In this document: positions 12,300 to 22,789 of the stretch, in pieces
How the letters are laid out: every line of letters starts with the position of its first letter
How positions within the stretch are numbered: position 1 is the stretch's first letter
Assembly (NCBI GenBank): GCA_036426205.1
Contig: CM071586.1
Span: 9,957,128-10,021,127 of the forward strand
DNA length: 64,000 nucleotides
Source: Ascaphus truei
Taxonomy: Eukaryota > Chordata > Amphibia > Anura > Ascaphidae
Direction of reading: 5' to 3'
Made by a program: the position numbers and the translations under genes
The notes under the pieces: generated by a model
Told to the model about the DNA's origin: nothing
Seen by the model: the letters and a program-made list of their open reading frames with translations, nothing else
Database searches by the model: none

Positions 12300-13560
12300 C
12301 GTTTTGGATGTTTTTTTCTAAATCTCATCAAAATTAACTTTCATATACAGTAGTGAACATTCTAGAAAAATCATTTTCTCAGTAATTTGGAGGAAAGAGA
12401 GTAGTGTATTTTTAATAATGAGTTCTCGAAAATTAGGGTTCTTGAAACTCAGCAACTGTAGTAAATTAATACCTAGGTCTAGAAACGGCATGTTCTCATT
12501 CATTTGAATACAAGACAGTAATGTACAGTAACACAAAGTTTAGGAAAATACGTTTTCTCGTTAATTTGAAGCAAAGATACAAAATTAATATCAAGGTCTA
12601 TAAACTGAAGGGTCTTTTGATTTGACCATTATTTGAAGCTAAGAGAGTAATGTAATACAAAGGTCTACATTCTCATAAAATTGAAGCTAAAACATGAATT
12701 TTAATGAAACCTAAGGAACCAAAAAATTCTCTAAAATGGAAACTGAGAGAGTGATTTCATACTGTATCAAGCTCCAGAAACTGAGAGAAGCATTTAATAT
12801 GTGTCTCATGGTGTAAAATTATAACAAGAGGTTAAAGACTAAGGGCAACCTGAAGGTAGATAATTGTGCACAAGACAAGGTAGACCCTTATCATCTATCC
12901 TGAACCTAACATTACTTTTTTTCGATAGTATATTTTTCATCTCTATTCTATTCTTTCATAGCAAATGTAGTCTTTGCAAAAATATATTAGAAATAATATT
13001 AGGACAGATGTAAAAAAAAAATAACTCCTGACACAATATTGTACCAGGCACTAGAAATTGTTTTTCTAAAATAAATGTGGGAATAAGAATGTGATTTATT
13101 ATATATTTCTGTAAATAGTAACTTGAAGCTTGGATAGGAATTTAACACTAATGTCTTGTGGTGTCAAATTATAACTAGAAGTTATGAAGAACTATAAATA
13201 CTGTAGATAGATCATTGTGCAAAATACAATGTAGATATTTATCCTTCATTTAGAACTTAAAGTGACCTTTCTTAAGTTACATTGTTCTGTCTATTCTTTC
13301 ATAGGTAGGTTTTAGAAATATTAGTGGATATATCATAATACTTAAGAAAATATATATTTTGACCGCTCAAAAAAATAGTACAGTAGGTGGCTCTAGAAAT
13401 GTACGTTTTTCTAATAAAGTTGAGAGAGTAATTAAGTATCAAGCTCATGAGATTTTTCTCTGTAAAAGTAAACCTTAGAGAGATTCATTAAATTTAACCT
13501 TAGAGCTGTTACAGAGAGTTAAGAAGATTATGAGTATGGTAGAGCCTTATATACAAGACA
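12300..13560 (+). repeat. Degenerate ~60-bp tandem repeat making up intron 1
   Basis: Successive units share a frame of the form GTCTAGAAA...TTCTCATTAATTTGAAGC...GAGAGTAATGTAATACAAAG, roughly 55-67 bases each. Clear units start near 12358, 12420, 12476, 12538 and 12596. The same array is present in copy 2 (46490-47430) and, starting midway, in copy 0 (6990-7200). Confidence 0.6.
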
Positions 13561-14700
13561 AGGTAGCCCCCTATCTCCTATCCAGAACTCACATTGGCTT
13601 TAAAAAAAAAAATTTTGGGTCATTTAAGATCTTTCTTAGAAGTAACATTTTGAAAATATGTATGTTTGGAATATACTAATATGGACTTTGTAATTCCGTG
13701 TGATCTCCGGACCAATAAATTATTCAGTACGGACTCACACAATACTGTTTCTGTAAATGAATGTAGAGTGACTTCCCAAATCCTGATTATGAGGGACAGG
13801 CTCAGACAGTCCTGGGTTTATGCCTAAAATAGGATGACCTTCTGACTGCAGATTATAAGGGACATGATCAGACAGTCACTTATTTGCATCTTTTGATCTC
13901 AACATGATTCAAGCCTGCAAACCTGGTCAAGGTACATTCCGTTTAACAGGTACCTTTACAGAACATATATAAAGCCAGTAACAAAGTTCCCTTATCATAA
14001 AGGTGAGCTGTGGGTGCTCAAATACACTAGTGTGAAATATTAAACCTTACACATATCCCTTCTTTCTATCAGCCATAAACACTCACCTGCTCTTCGGTGT
14101 TGCGTGGCGTGCAGACTGACAATGAGGTGTAATACATGTAAGCCAATTGGAGAATTGCTAAGGAGATCTAGCCTGAAGGGAGGAGCCGTACACCTTCAAT
14201 AAATTGCTTAGTAAAACAGAAATCAGGTCAGCCCAAACCTACCCCTGTGATGAAATGTACCAGTAACACTATAATTAAAAGCCTGGATGGAGTATGCCGC
14301 ACGAAGAATAAATGGTCTAGCATATATTGGAAACAAATTCTATACATATTCACCTGCGCTCTTTCCTTTGTGATGTCTGCATCTGGTAAAAGGATTGGCC
14401 TTACATTTATGGAGAACAAAGAACAATGTGGGCTAAAATATTCTAGTGATTTTTTTTTAACGTGTAGAACCGAAGTCTGTGTAATAAAGGAGTCATGTGG
14501 TTGCATCTTTTGATCAAAACATGATTCAAGCCTGCCGACCTCGTCAAGGTAACCTCCGTTTAGCAGGTACTTACACTGAATTTATGCAACGTCTTTTTGT
14601 CCTATGAACTAAACGTTGTGAAATATGTCAAAGTGCCCCGAAGGGGTTAAATAAATGAAGCATGTGCTTATTTGTGATTTAGTGCAATTAAAAGCTGGCC
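13561..14700. other. Rest of mucin intron (copy 1)
   Basis: Contains one unit of the 66-bp repeat family (13770-13880) and the block shared with copy 0 (13975-14515). No exon is recognised. Confidence 0.5.
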
Positions 14701-14902
14701 CAAGCCCGTAACACGGGTCTCTTATTAAAAAGGTGAACTGTGGGGGCACAATTACCCAAGTGTGAAAAAGTCAAACTTACACACAACTCCTCTTTCTGTC
14801 AGCCATCAACATTCACCGACTGTACTCTCCAGTGGAGGGCGATGTGTAGACTGACTATGAGGTGTAATACAGTACATGTATCCCAATTGGAGAATTGGTA
14901 AG

Positions 14903-15442
14903 AGAAGCTATGGGGGAATGTCCTCCGGTTTCAGAGCATCTGAGTGTGAGATTTGAAAACATCTTGAAACGAACCCTGAAGCGAGTAAGTGGTAACAAAC
15001 AGCTGAAACAACCTTGATTGCAGGAGCTCATTGAAAGGTTACCTGCTGCCAGATGTGTATCAAAAGGTGAACCGATCAGTGTAAGTGAACATCAGCACAT
15101 TCAGTGTGTCCCAATGTAACTGGCAGCAATCCTAGCAATCACAGCAATCAGCGTGATGTAATCCTCAAATGATGCAACAATAAAGTTGGTTACTCACATA
15201 AACACATAACATAAACTAGCACAGCCGATCCAGAAAGAAATAATCTGGGGCTTAGCAGTTGACAGTATGCTCTTTGAAAAAGCGCTATTCCAGTGCGAAA
15301 CGCGTCAGAGGTACATCCTTGTGCCCACATAATAAATAATTTTGAAGTTCATCTGCATAGCCACGGATTATTTATTTCTGGATCGGCTGTGCTCCGCTTC
15401 CTACCTCCCCCCCCCCCCCCCCACGTGGACTCCTGTCTGCAT
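14903..15442 (+). mobile_element. 540-bp insertion with 14-bp target duplication (Penelope-type terminus suspected)
   Basis: GGAGAATTGGTAAG stands at 14889-14902 and again at 15443-15456, at the point where the surrounding repeat is interrupted: a clean target-site duplication. The insert has 28-bp inverted arms (15217-15244 and 15366-15393, AGCACAGCCGATCCAGAAAG with one mismatch) flanking a hammerhead-like motif with GCGAAACGCGTC. It ends in a poly-C run and CCACGTGGACTCC. GAAACGCGTC motifs beside hammerhead folds are known from the terminal repeats of Penelope-like elements. The family assignment here is inferred. Confidence 0.65.
15274..15306 (+). other. Hammerhead-ribozyme-like motif, degenerate
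   Basis: TTGAAAA (compare the hammerhead core CUGANGA) is followed by a five-pair stem, GCGCT at 15282-15286 with AGTGC at 15292-15296. GAAA and then CGCGTC follow directly, matching the second core strand and the cleavage-site region. Two core positions deviate from consensus, so self-cleavage is doubtful. Confidence 0.35.
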
Positions 15443-15640
15443 GGAGAATTGGTAAGGACCTCTATCCTAAAGTGAGGAGTCATACACCTCCGAGGAACGA
15501 TTTAGTAACACAGAAACCAGGAGACCCAAAACCTGCCGAAATATATCAGTAAGACTACAATGAAATTGCCTTTGTGAGTATGCATTGTGGGAAATAATTG
15601 GTAGGAGCGCGGGAACTGTTCTTTGTTTTCTATAAATGTT

Positions 15641-16063
15641 AGGACAATCCTTTTACTAGATGCAGACTTCACAAAAGGGAGGAACGCAGGGAATATGTAC
15701 AGTATTTGTCTTCCATAAATGTTAGGCCTACTCTTTTCCGTGCTGCATTCTCCATAAGGGCATTTAATTACAGGGTTTGTTTTCCATATCCTCAGTCCTG
15801 GGTTTATACCTAATGTAGGGTGACCTCCTGACTGCAGAGTATCAGGGACAGACCTGGATTAGGAGCCAGCAGATACAATGGCACGTTAGCCGTGTCTCCT
15901 TTCTGCGTGGCGGTTAATGCTATGAAATGGCTCCTGCTGACATGTTGTGTAATTCCCACGGCAATGTACCAGCGGGAGTAATAATGTCTTACTTCTGTAT
16001 GTAATGTGGTATTCTGACACAAAGGAGACACAAATACTTACACAATCTGTCTGTGTGTTTCAG
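15641..16063. other. Intron upstream of mini-exon 2
   Basis: 15885-16063 is homologous to 52948-53124 in copy 2 (GCCGTGTCTCCTTTCTGCGTG followed by GCGGTTA; ACACAAAGGAGACACAA). It ends in a good pyrimidine-rich acceptor. 15600-15780 repeats pieces of 14300-14420 in inverted orientation. No other exon is seen. Confidence 0.6.
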
Positions 16064-16090
16064 GTGCACAGAGTAGTACAACAGCAGCAG
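16064..16090 (+). CDS. Mucin mini-exon 2 (27 nt)
   Basis: Acceptor TGTGTGTTTCAG and donor GCAG|GTACGT enclose 27 nt encoding (G)-A-Q-S-S-T-T-A-A-(G), phase 1 at both ends. It joins in frame to exon 1 at 12296 and forms the start of the secreted chain after the signal peptide. Small symmetric phase-1 exons with Ser/Thr content are usual in mucin genes. Its damaged counterpart is at 53125-53146. Confidence 0.7.
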
Positions 16091-16139
16091 GTACGTCGTA
16101 TATTATCTACACCCCAGTATCCACACCCCTGTGTTTCAC

Positions 16140-16209
16140 ACGTTATCATTTCTCTTCTCTCTCTCAGTATTGTACCTCTCTCTCACACTATCTCTCTCAG
16201 TATTGTACA

Positions 16210-16240
<31 letters not shown>

Positions 16241-16380
16241 ATTGTACCTCTCTCAGTATTGTACCTCTCTCTCTCTCTTTCTCTCTCTCTCTCAGTATGC
16301 ATGTCTCTCTCAGTATTGTACCTCTCTCTCTCTATATATATCTGTCTTTTTTCTCTCTCTCTCTCTCTATCTCTGTTTTG

Positions 16381-16412
<32 letters not shown>

Positions 16413-16458
16413 AGTAATGTAGCTCTCTCTCTCTCTCTCTCTCTCTCGGTATTGCACC

Positions 16459-16497
<39 letters not shown>

Positions 16498-16500
16498 CAA
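16140..16500. repeat. TC-rich microsatellite with a CAGTATTGTACC motif
   Basis: Runs of TCTCTC interrupted by CAGTATTGTACCTCTC every 30-70 bases. It directly follows mini-exon 2. Copy 2 has a related TC-rich start at 53205. The long Ser/Leu readings across it are not genes. Confidence 0.9.
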
Positions 16501-18502
16501 TGGCAAAAATACACAGTGAAATACCTATATATCTCTTGAATAAAAGGGTCATTTAGTTTGACACTTTGGCCAAAGCATTGTAAGCCTGTGAGCACCTCCA
16601 AGGCATGACCATACTTCACAGGTCCTAACACTGATTACAATTCTTGATTCACAGGTCTTAACACTGGTTAAAAAAAAATTTTTGGGGTGGGGTTTCATAC
16701 ACTTTTGAAGTATATCTTTTTCGATCGTTATTCATGTTTTAGCAGATGGTGACGTGACCTTTTGCATACATGCGATACCGGGGATAATTGATTTTAATCT
16801 ATCTATGATGTACAACAATGAGGATTATCTAGCTCTATACTGTATGAGTGGCGTGAATTCATGTAATTCATGGAATTTGCAACCCCGTGTTATGATCTTC
16901 ATACACTCTGTGGATTTATCATCCTATTGATATTTTGAAGAATATGTTCGTAGAGATTTTAATCCATCTTTGATTACTGCATAATTGTTGCATGGCTGTA
17001 TTTGGAAACAATCGGTCTTACGTTTGAATTAACTTTAAAAACAGGAATACAGATGGATTGTAAGATTATAAGATTATACTCTTGTGTCAGTCACATCAAT
17101 ACTAATCTTAATGAACTTTATCCTTGTATTGATACACATCATGGATATATGTATGTATATAATTTGGCAGAACCTTTAAGGATATCTTTAGATCACCATA
17201 TCAATCGGGAATTCATCAATTGAATTCTGAGTTTAACATTCCATATTTTTAGTCTATATACTGTACATCTGTATTTAATGTACTGTAGTTCTGTACAATG
17301 TTGTTCATTCTCTGTATATGTCCCATGTATCTTTATGATATCTTATTCTCTTTCTACTCATATTGTCCATAATCAGGGATATATTCCAATTGCAATCAGG
17401 ATCGCTGCTGTACAGTAGTTGTATATCCTATATATTCCTTACATTCTATGTATTATACATTATGAATGCAGTTCCTTTGATGTTTTATGTCTGTGTCTGA
17501 GGAGGTAGAGTTTATTTTACAATACCTGTTTTTATTATGTTTTGTGGCTCTGAAATAGTTTGTTTTTGTACATGTTCGATAAAGTTTTCTTTTATTCATT
17601 GAAGTTTTTTTCTATGCTGGAACTTACATCCAGTCATGGAATGAGTGGTGTTTATGTCCGTTTCCGTGGAAACGGGTGACGTCACGTCTATGGGGGGCGG
17701 GTCCTGCTCGTGTGCGCGTATTGGGCCTTTTGTGCTCCACTGAGGGCAGATCCGGAGTTCCTGAAGCTGCCCTCAGGGACTTTGTTTTGTGCGCATGCGC
17801 AGCTCCGTGTGATGTCATCGCGTGCGCGCGGGACGCCCTGATGCCATGACCGCTACATTTTTTGGCGCGAAACAGATTACTTTTTAATATGTATTTATGG
17901 TTTGTCTGTTTACTTGTTGTGGACTATTCTCATTCAACTACCAGCAGCACGCCTAGCTAGGGGCACAGGACAGAGGCACTCAAATATGTGAGTATATTCA
18001 TATTTAATTGTACCGTATAATAGTGGTCCTGGGACTATCCCAATGAGGTTTTGAGGAGAGGGTTTCAGACCTCTAACTATTTTCTTCCAGGGTTACTTTG
18101 TCTCTGTTTTGGACCCCTTATCACCTGAGAGTCATATTGGTTTACTCTATATATATATATACCACTAGCCACATAACCTGTGCCTCTGTTTATGCGCTAT
18201 TTTTCTATATATTTACAATCTATGGATCCGGTGCTTGAGCGCTTACACCACTAAAACTCTTTTCTACACTGGGAATCATAGCCTGATTTTGCTAGGAGGG
18301 CAGTTACCACACAGAACAACTAGCGGTCTCACCCCAGGAGCTACATTCATAACTGGGATATCTATTTCATGCCCCCCTGTCAAAGATAGAAAAACAGAAA
18401 AAAAGGTAGGTGCAAAACAGCGCTAATAATATCAAATAAAATCAAATAAATGTTCAGGCAGCCAGGTGAATGACTGGTGGTACAACCAGTCAGAGTGACA
18501 AA
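16501..18502. other. AT-rich DNA with no recognised gene
   Basis: 16500-17600 is AT-rich. The one 73-codon reading (17002-17223) shows no domain. 17620-17870 is a GC-rich block with several GCGCG and CACGTC words, suggestive of a transposon terminus. 18150-18170 is a TA repeat. The copy 1 mucin gene would be expected to continue here, but no PTS exon is present. Confidence 0.5.
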
Positions 18503-19030
18503 ATGAAAAAAAGGGGTTAACCGGCGCCCAAAAGGGGTAAAAACCAGACCAATGGAAGGTGTAACAGTCCAAATACAGTCCTTGGGATGATGAATTGTGA
18601 TGATTCTCACCTCAGCAGTATATATGTGGAAAAAGAAAAAAGAAGAAAAAGATAATAGTGCAGTAAATCAACACAGGGGGGGGTGCACAGATACTACAAT
18701 ACGAAACATACAGACATGAAAAATAAAAACAGCATCGGCCTAATCTAATAAAAAGCAAATTTGCAAATTTGCTTTTTATTAATATTTAGGCCGTGCTAGT
18801 GTTTTATGTTTGTATGTCTTGTATGTTTCGTATTGTTAGTATCTGTGCACCCCCCCCTGTGTTGATTTACTGCACTATTATCTTTTTCTTCTTTTTTCTT
18901 TTTCCACATATATACTGCTGAGGTGAGAATCATCACAATTCATCATCCCAAGGACTGTATTTGGACTGTTACACCTTCCATTGGTCTGGTTTTTACCCCT
19001 TTTGGGCGCCGGTTAACCCCTTTTTTTCAT
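18503..19030. repeat. Long near-perfect inverted repeat (hairpin), ~265-bp arms
   Basis: The left arm, starting ATGAAAAAAAGGGGTTAACC at 18503, is repeated in reverse complement as the right arm ending GGTTAACCCCTTTTTTTCAT at 19030. The arms meet with almost no spacer at GCAAATTTGCAAATTTGC (18755-18772). Matches run the full length with a few substitutions and small indels. Such head-to-head arms are seen in fold-back and some Penelope-derived insertions. The family is not identified. Confidence 0.92.
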
Positions 19031-19230
19031 CCCCCTGTGAAAGACACTACACCCATCAAAAGTCTGCAACAAATAAATAATAAAGACTGCTCAAAATATA
19101 AATACTATACTGTAATAAATACACAGTGGAAAATAATAAATAAATAAATAGAGAAAATGTAAAAACAAAAACACATCCCACTCTCCAAAAGTAAAGACGT
19201 ACACCATTAGAAATAAAGCCAAAAGGAGAC

Positions 19231-19737
19231 TGTGACAGGGTGAAGTCAGCCACTAACAGTTATGCCTGGGAGACATCCAGCACACAGAGGGTTAACCCAG
19301 GAGGCATGGTTGAGTAATCAGAAGGGAGCCAACACACCTGACAACCAGCATGAGATATAAGGAAGTCATTGCTTGTAATCAGGTGGCTGTCTCAGAGCTA
19401 TCCTAGACAAGCTGCTACAGTATGCAGATGGATTCACAGCTATATCTCTAAACAACAGTAAGAACTGTTCATATTTTTGTTTCCTGACTGTTTGTTATAG
19501 GTTAACGGTTTGGTAAATGGATTAGCCAGCCAGCCTGATAGATAGGCTTGCAGTGTTAGTAAGTTCTCCCAATGTGGAGCAGGATTTATTTTGCTATGTT
19601 TTGTTTATGCCTTAAAGGGACAGTGTGCCCACATGTTTAGTTATGCTGTGGAGAAATAAAGCCACTCAAGATTTGTTTAACCTGAAATTACACATGTGGA
19701 CTATTGCCTGACCTCGGCTACAGGCCGTCCTGCCACA
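19231..19737 (+). mobile_element. 5' LTR of Ty3/Gypsy element
   Basis: Starts TGTGACAGGGTGAAG and ends CCGTCCTGCCACA, i.e. TG...CA ends, 507 bp. AATAAAG near 19653 can serve as polyadenylation signal. A GGTGGTGTTAGAAGTGGGAT primer-binding-like segment follows at 19738. The gag reading starts 70 bases later. No second LTR is found downstream, so the element is truncated at its 3' end. Confidence 0.75.
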
Positions 19738-19805
19738 GGTGGTGTTAGAAGTGGGATTCGGACGGCCCCTGTATCCGAAGGGCCACACACTTAAAAGAAA
19801 AAAAA

Positions 19806-20500
19806 TTGGAGAAACTTTTTTCTCAGTTCCTTGAGCAACAGACCCAGCGAGATGAGATGCAGGCCCGGCAAGCTGAGCAACAAGTCCAGCTAGCAAAGAA
19901 ACAGGCCCAGCAAACAGAATGGCTGATTAAGCAGCAAGCAGAAAACCAGACCCAGAGAGAGGAGAGGCAGGCTCAGCAAACAGAAAAGCTCCTCCAAATG
20001 ATGGCTACAGGGCCAGCCCCAGTCAGACCAGAGATTCCAAATAACCCACCGGTGATGCTGCCTAAAATGAAGCCAACCAAAAACCCAGAGGCATTCATCC
20101 TCACTTTTGAAAGGGTAGCCATGGCCTACGGCTGGGCAGTTGATCTCTGGGTAATGACTCTGGCTCCACTCCTCATAGGAGAAGCTCAGGCAGCCTACCA
20201 GGCTCTTCCAGCAGACGAGGCCAGAAACTAAAGGCTGCTATTCTGGATCACTTAGGTTTCACCCCAGAGACCTACCGACAGTGGTTCTGGATGGTCAAAT
20301 ACACAAACAGAGACAGACCCCGGGTCATATCCCACCGCTTAGTAGACTTATGTACCAGATGGATACAACCAGAGAAGCATACCAAGGCAGAGATCCTTGA
20401 ACAGTTTGTGCTCGAGCAGTTCATACAAAATACTGCCCCCTCCTCCCGCTCCTGGGTAAAAAAAGACATGCTGAATTTTCCCTGGATTCAGCGGTCCACT
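19806..20500 (+). CDS. gag: Gypsy gag with SCAN-like domain (frameshifted)
   Basis: The first frame (19806-20231) encodes a Gln-rich coiled-coil N-terminus (residues 1-65, heptad-like EQQ/AQQT repeats), then the start of the capsid region (KNPEAFILTFERVAMAYGW). A one-base shift near 20225 moves the continuation to another frame, where HRLVDLCTRWIQPEKHTKAE is followed by ILEQFVLEQFI. This is the hallmark of the SCAN domain, a dimerisation module that vertebrate zinc-finger proteins acquired from Gmr1-like Gypsy gag. A second shift near 20470 leads into the next reading. No CCHC knuckle is seen. The copy is inactive. Confidence 0.8.
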
Positions 20501-21192
20501 TGGTGGAAAACTTCCTTGGCGACAACAGCCAACAGGATAGCTGGGATCGGTCCGTGCAAACACTAGTTGCGTCCGGTGATGCCAGAGGCAGGAGAGCAGA
20601 CAATCGAGGGGTCTACAACCGGCCAGCTTGGAAGGTCCAGTCATCCCGGTCGGAAGACCCTTTCCCATCTCGGATTGGTCCTGGTACAGACTCGCGAAGA
20701 GATGCCCATCCCGAACCTGAGACCATTGGATCACCAAGGGGAGAACGCCACTCATGGTATCCCCCGAGAGCCTGGACTCCCGGCACCCATCCGGTGGATA
20801 GGATTCCACCACCAAACAGAAGGGTGGATCTTGTTCCACAGCGGAGAGGTCCAAACGCTGAGCCCCGTCGAGAGCACCCGCTGATGACTGAGTTTGCTGA
20901 CTCAGGAGATGATGATATGGATTGTTTCTATGGCAGAACCACTGTCACTGCTTCTCTCCGAGGGGACCACGATCCATGGTTGGACTCAGCATCTCTGGAG
21001 GGGAAAACCGTAACAGCCCTGGTGGACTCGGGATCTGGAAAAACCCTGATCCTAGTGGGCCTAATTCCCAACAACCGACTATCCTATGACGCTCCATGGA
21101 ATATCGAATGTATCCATGGTGATACAAAGAAATACCCGACGGCGAACATCCTCCTCCGCATCAAGGATCGGGAGGCTAGACTGCTACAGTAG
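20500..21192 (+). CDS. pro: Gypsy gag C-terminus and aspartic protease
   Basis: 230 codons. The first 125 residues are Arg/Pro-rich gag tail. GKTVTALVDSGSGKTLILVG begins about residue 168 and carries the retroviral-type active site D-S-G. The reading stops at 21192 and degenerate protease/linker sequence follows with several stops. Protease is followed by integrase and not by reverse transcriptase, the Gmr1-like domain order. Confidence 0.75.
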   Translation: MVENFLGDNSQQDSWDRSVQTLVASGDARGRRADNRGVYNRPAWKVQSSRSEDPFPSRIGPGTDSRRDAHPEPETIGSPRGERHSWYPPRAWTPGTHPVDRIPPPNRRVDLVPQRRGPNAEPRREHPLMTEFADSGDDDMDCFYGRTTVTASLRGDHDPWLDSASLEGKTVTALVDSGSGKTLILVGLIPNNRLSYDAPWNIECIHGDTKKYPTANILLRIKDREARLLQ

Positions 21193-21489
21193 TAGGATTT
21201 GCTCCCTGGCTACCTGCTCCTATTCTACTTGGCCGAGACTGGCCCCACTTTGGAACATTGTTGGCCCCTACTCCTACAGGGCCTATTTCCCTGGTTCCGG
21301 AGAACCCTGAGACTTGTTCCCTTTTTCCCCAGAGATTTTTCCCAATAGACACAGCATCCCGAAGACACGTATACAGAGATGTGTGGAACAAGAGGACTGG
21401 TTAAGAAAGGCTGGGACTCTTGGTAACGTTAGTCAGCCCAACAGACTGCAAGTCATGGCAGAGATGACCAGGGTGGGGAACGGACAGAT

Positions 21490-22733
21490 ATGGGAATTTT
21501 GCCGGACCTGGCTCTTCCTGACTTCTGTCAGAGGCAGAGGGAAGACCCAGCTCTGGCTAGACAATATGAGAAGGTGGTACGGGTCAACGGTAACATAGTG
21601 AATGAACAAGGTGTAAGGGTGTTTCCACATTTCGAACTATTGAATGATATCCTATATCGTGTGAATAAGGTTACACAAACAGGGAGGTCATTCGACAAAT
21701 ATTAGTTCCTAAAGATTTGATTAAAACAGTGTTTACCCTAGCCCATACTCTCCCATTGGGTGGTCATTTGGGCAGAGATAAGACTACGGACCGCATCTTG
21801 TCCTGGTTTTACTGGCCAGTCATACATGGTGACATCATGAAACTATGTGAGACATGTCCTGAATGCCAATTAACTACCCAAAAGGGACAGAAGCCGGCTC
21901 CCTTGATTCCTCTGCCCTTGGTATCAGTCCCATTCGAGAGGATTGGTGTAGATCTGGTAGGACCTTTAGAACCCTCTTTGAAGGGACATAAGTTCATACT
22001 AGTGGTTGTAGATTATGCCACCAGATATCCTGAGGCCTTCCCTCTGAGATCAGACACTGCGAAACAGGTTGCTCACAAAACCATGCTTAAAAAGTTTGTG
22101 GACACTGAAAAGCGAGCCTGGGATGAACTTCTCCCTTTCCTATTGTTTGCGCTACGAGAAGTTCCCCAATCATCCACATGCTTCTCCTTGTTTGAGCTCC
22201 TATATGGACGCCAATCCCGGGGTATTCTAGACCTACTGCGGGAATCCTGGGAGGAGGAGCCCTCACCCTCCAAGAATACCCTTCAGTATGTCATAGACCT
22301 TAGAAACCGCCTGGACATGATAGGTGTGTTTGCTAAGGAAAATCTTAAATCTGCTCAAGAACATCAAGAGAGGCAGTGTAACCAAAATGCACGCCTAAGG
22401 GTCTTCCAACCTGGGGACCAAGGGATTCTGCTACTTCCGACTTCAGAGAGTAAACTCCTAGTGAAGTGGCAGGGTCCTTTCCAAGTTCTCTGCTGCACAG
22501 AGGAGGTGAACTATGAGATCTCTCAACCAGGGTCCAGGAAGGGTAAACAAATCTACCACGTAAATCTCCTGAAACCCTGGAAAACGATAAATCTCCTGAA
22601 ACCCTGGAAAACGATGAGTCATGCCCCAGTCTCCGCCCCCGCTCCGGTGACGGATAGGACCGGCGTGGGAGTTACTTGCGCTCCAGTCTCCGCCACTGAC
22701 TTCAGTTTACATTCGAAGACGCTTGGCGTATGA
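21490..22733 (+). CDS. int: Gypsy integrase, core-deleted
   Basis: 21490-21705 carries the N-terminal lead-in. A frameshift near 21690 joins it to the 338-codon reading at 21717. In the latter, H10-H17 and C47-C50 form the HHCC zinc-binding site and D79 (GVDLVGPL) is the first catalytic Asp. About residue 121 the sequence jumps (KQVAHKTM to LKKFVDTEKR) to the region that follows the catalytic core. The second Asp and the Glu of the D,D-E triad are therefore missing and the enzyme must be inactive. A GPY/F-type module (LLVKWQGPFQVL ... YHVNLLKPWK) is near residues 240-285, and the last NLLKPWKT is duplicated. No reverse transcriptase follows. Confidence 0.85.
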
Positions 22734-22789
22734 AGAAAAAAAAACCAAAGAGATTATAAATGTTATTCTCCCCTGCACGATATATACAC

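Larger units (their letters stand above)
11060..14515 (+). repeat. Mucin 5' module copy 1 (segmental duplication)
   Basis: Collinear with copy 0 (6160-8330) and copy 2 (45268-47935) by shared phrases: TTGCTTGAATTTGC, AAAATATTCTCGCGTG(T), the CTCT-rich stretch with GATGCACAGC, and the promoter and exon 1 block. It is the only copy in which promoter, exon 1, the intron and the second mini-exon (16064) are all intact. 13975-14515 matches 7780-8325 of copy 0. Confidence 0.85.
14690..15640 (+). repeat. Second tandem copy of the intron block, split by an insertion
   Basis: 14690-14902 and 15443-15640 together repeat 13960-14290 (phrases CATTCACCGACTGTACTCTC, GATGTGTAGACTGAC, CCAATTGGAGAATTGGTAAG). 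The copy is interrupted by the 540-bp insertion at 14903-15442. Confidence 0.75.

Noticed and set aside
16004..16556. Ser/Leu repeat proteins
   Set aside because: Pure translation of a TC microsatellite downstream of a splice donor.
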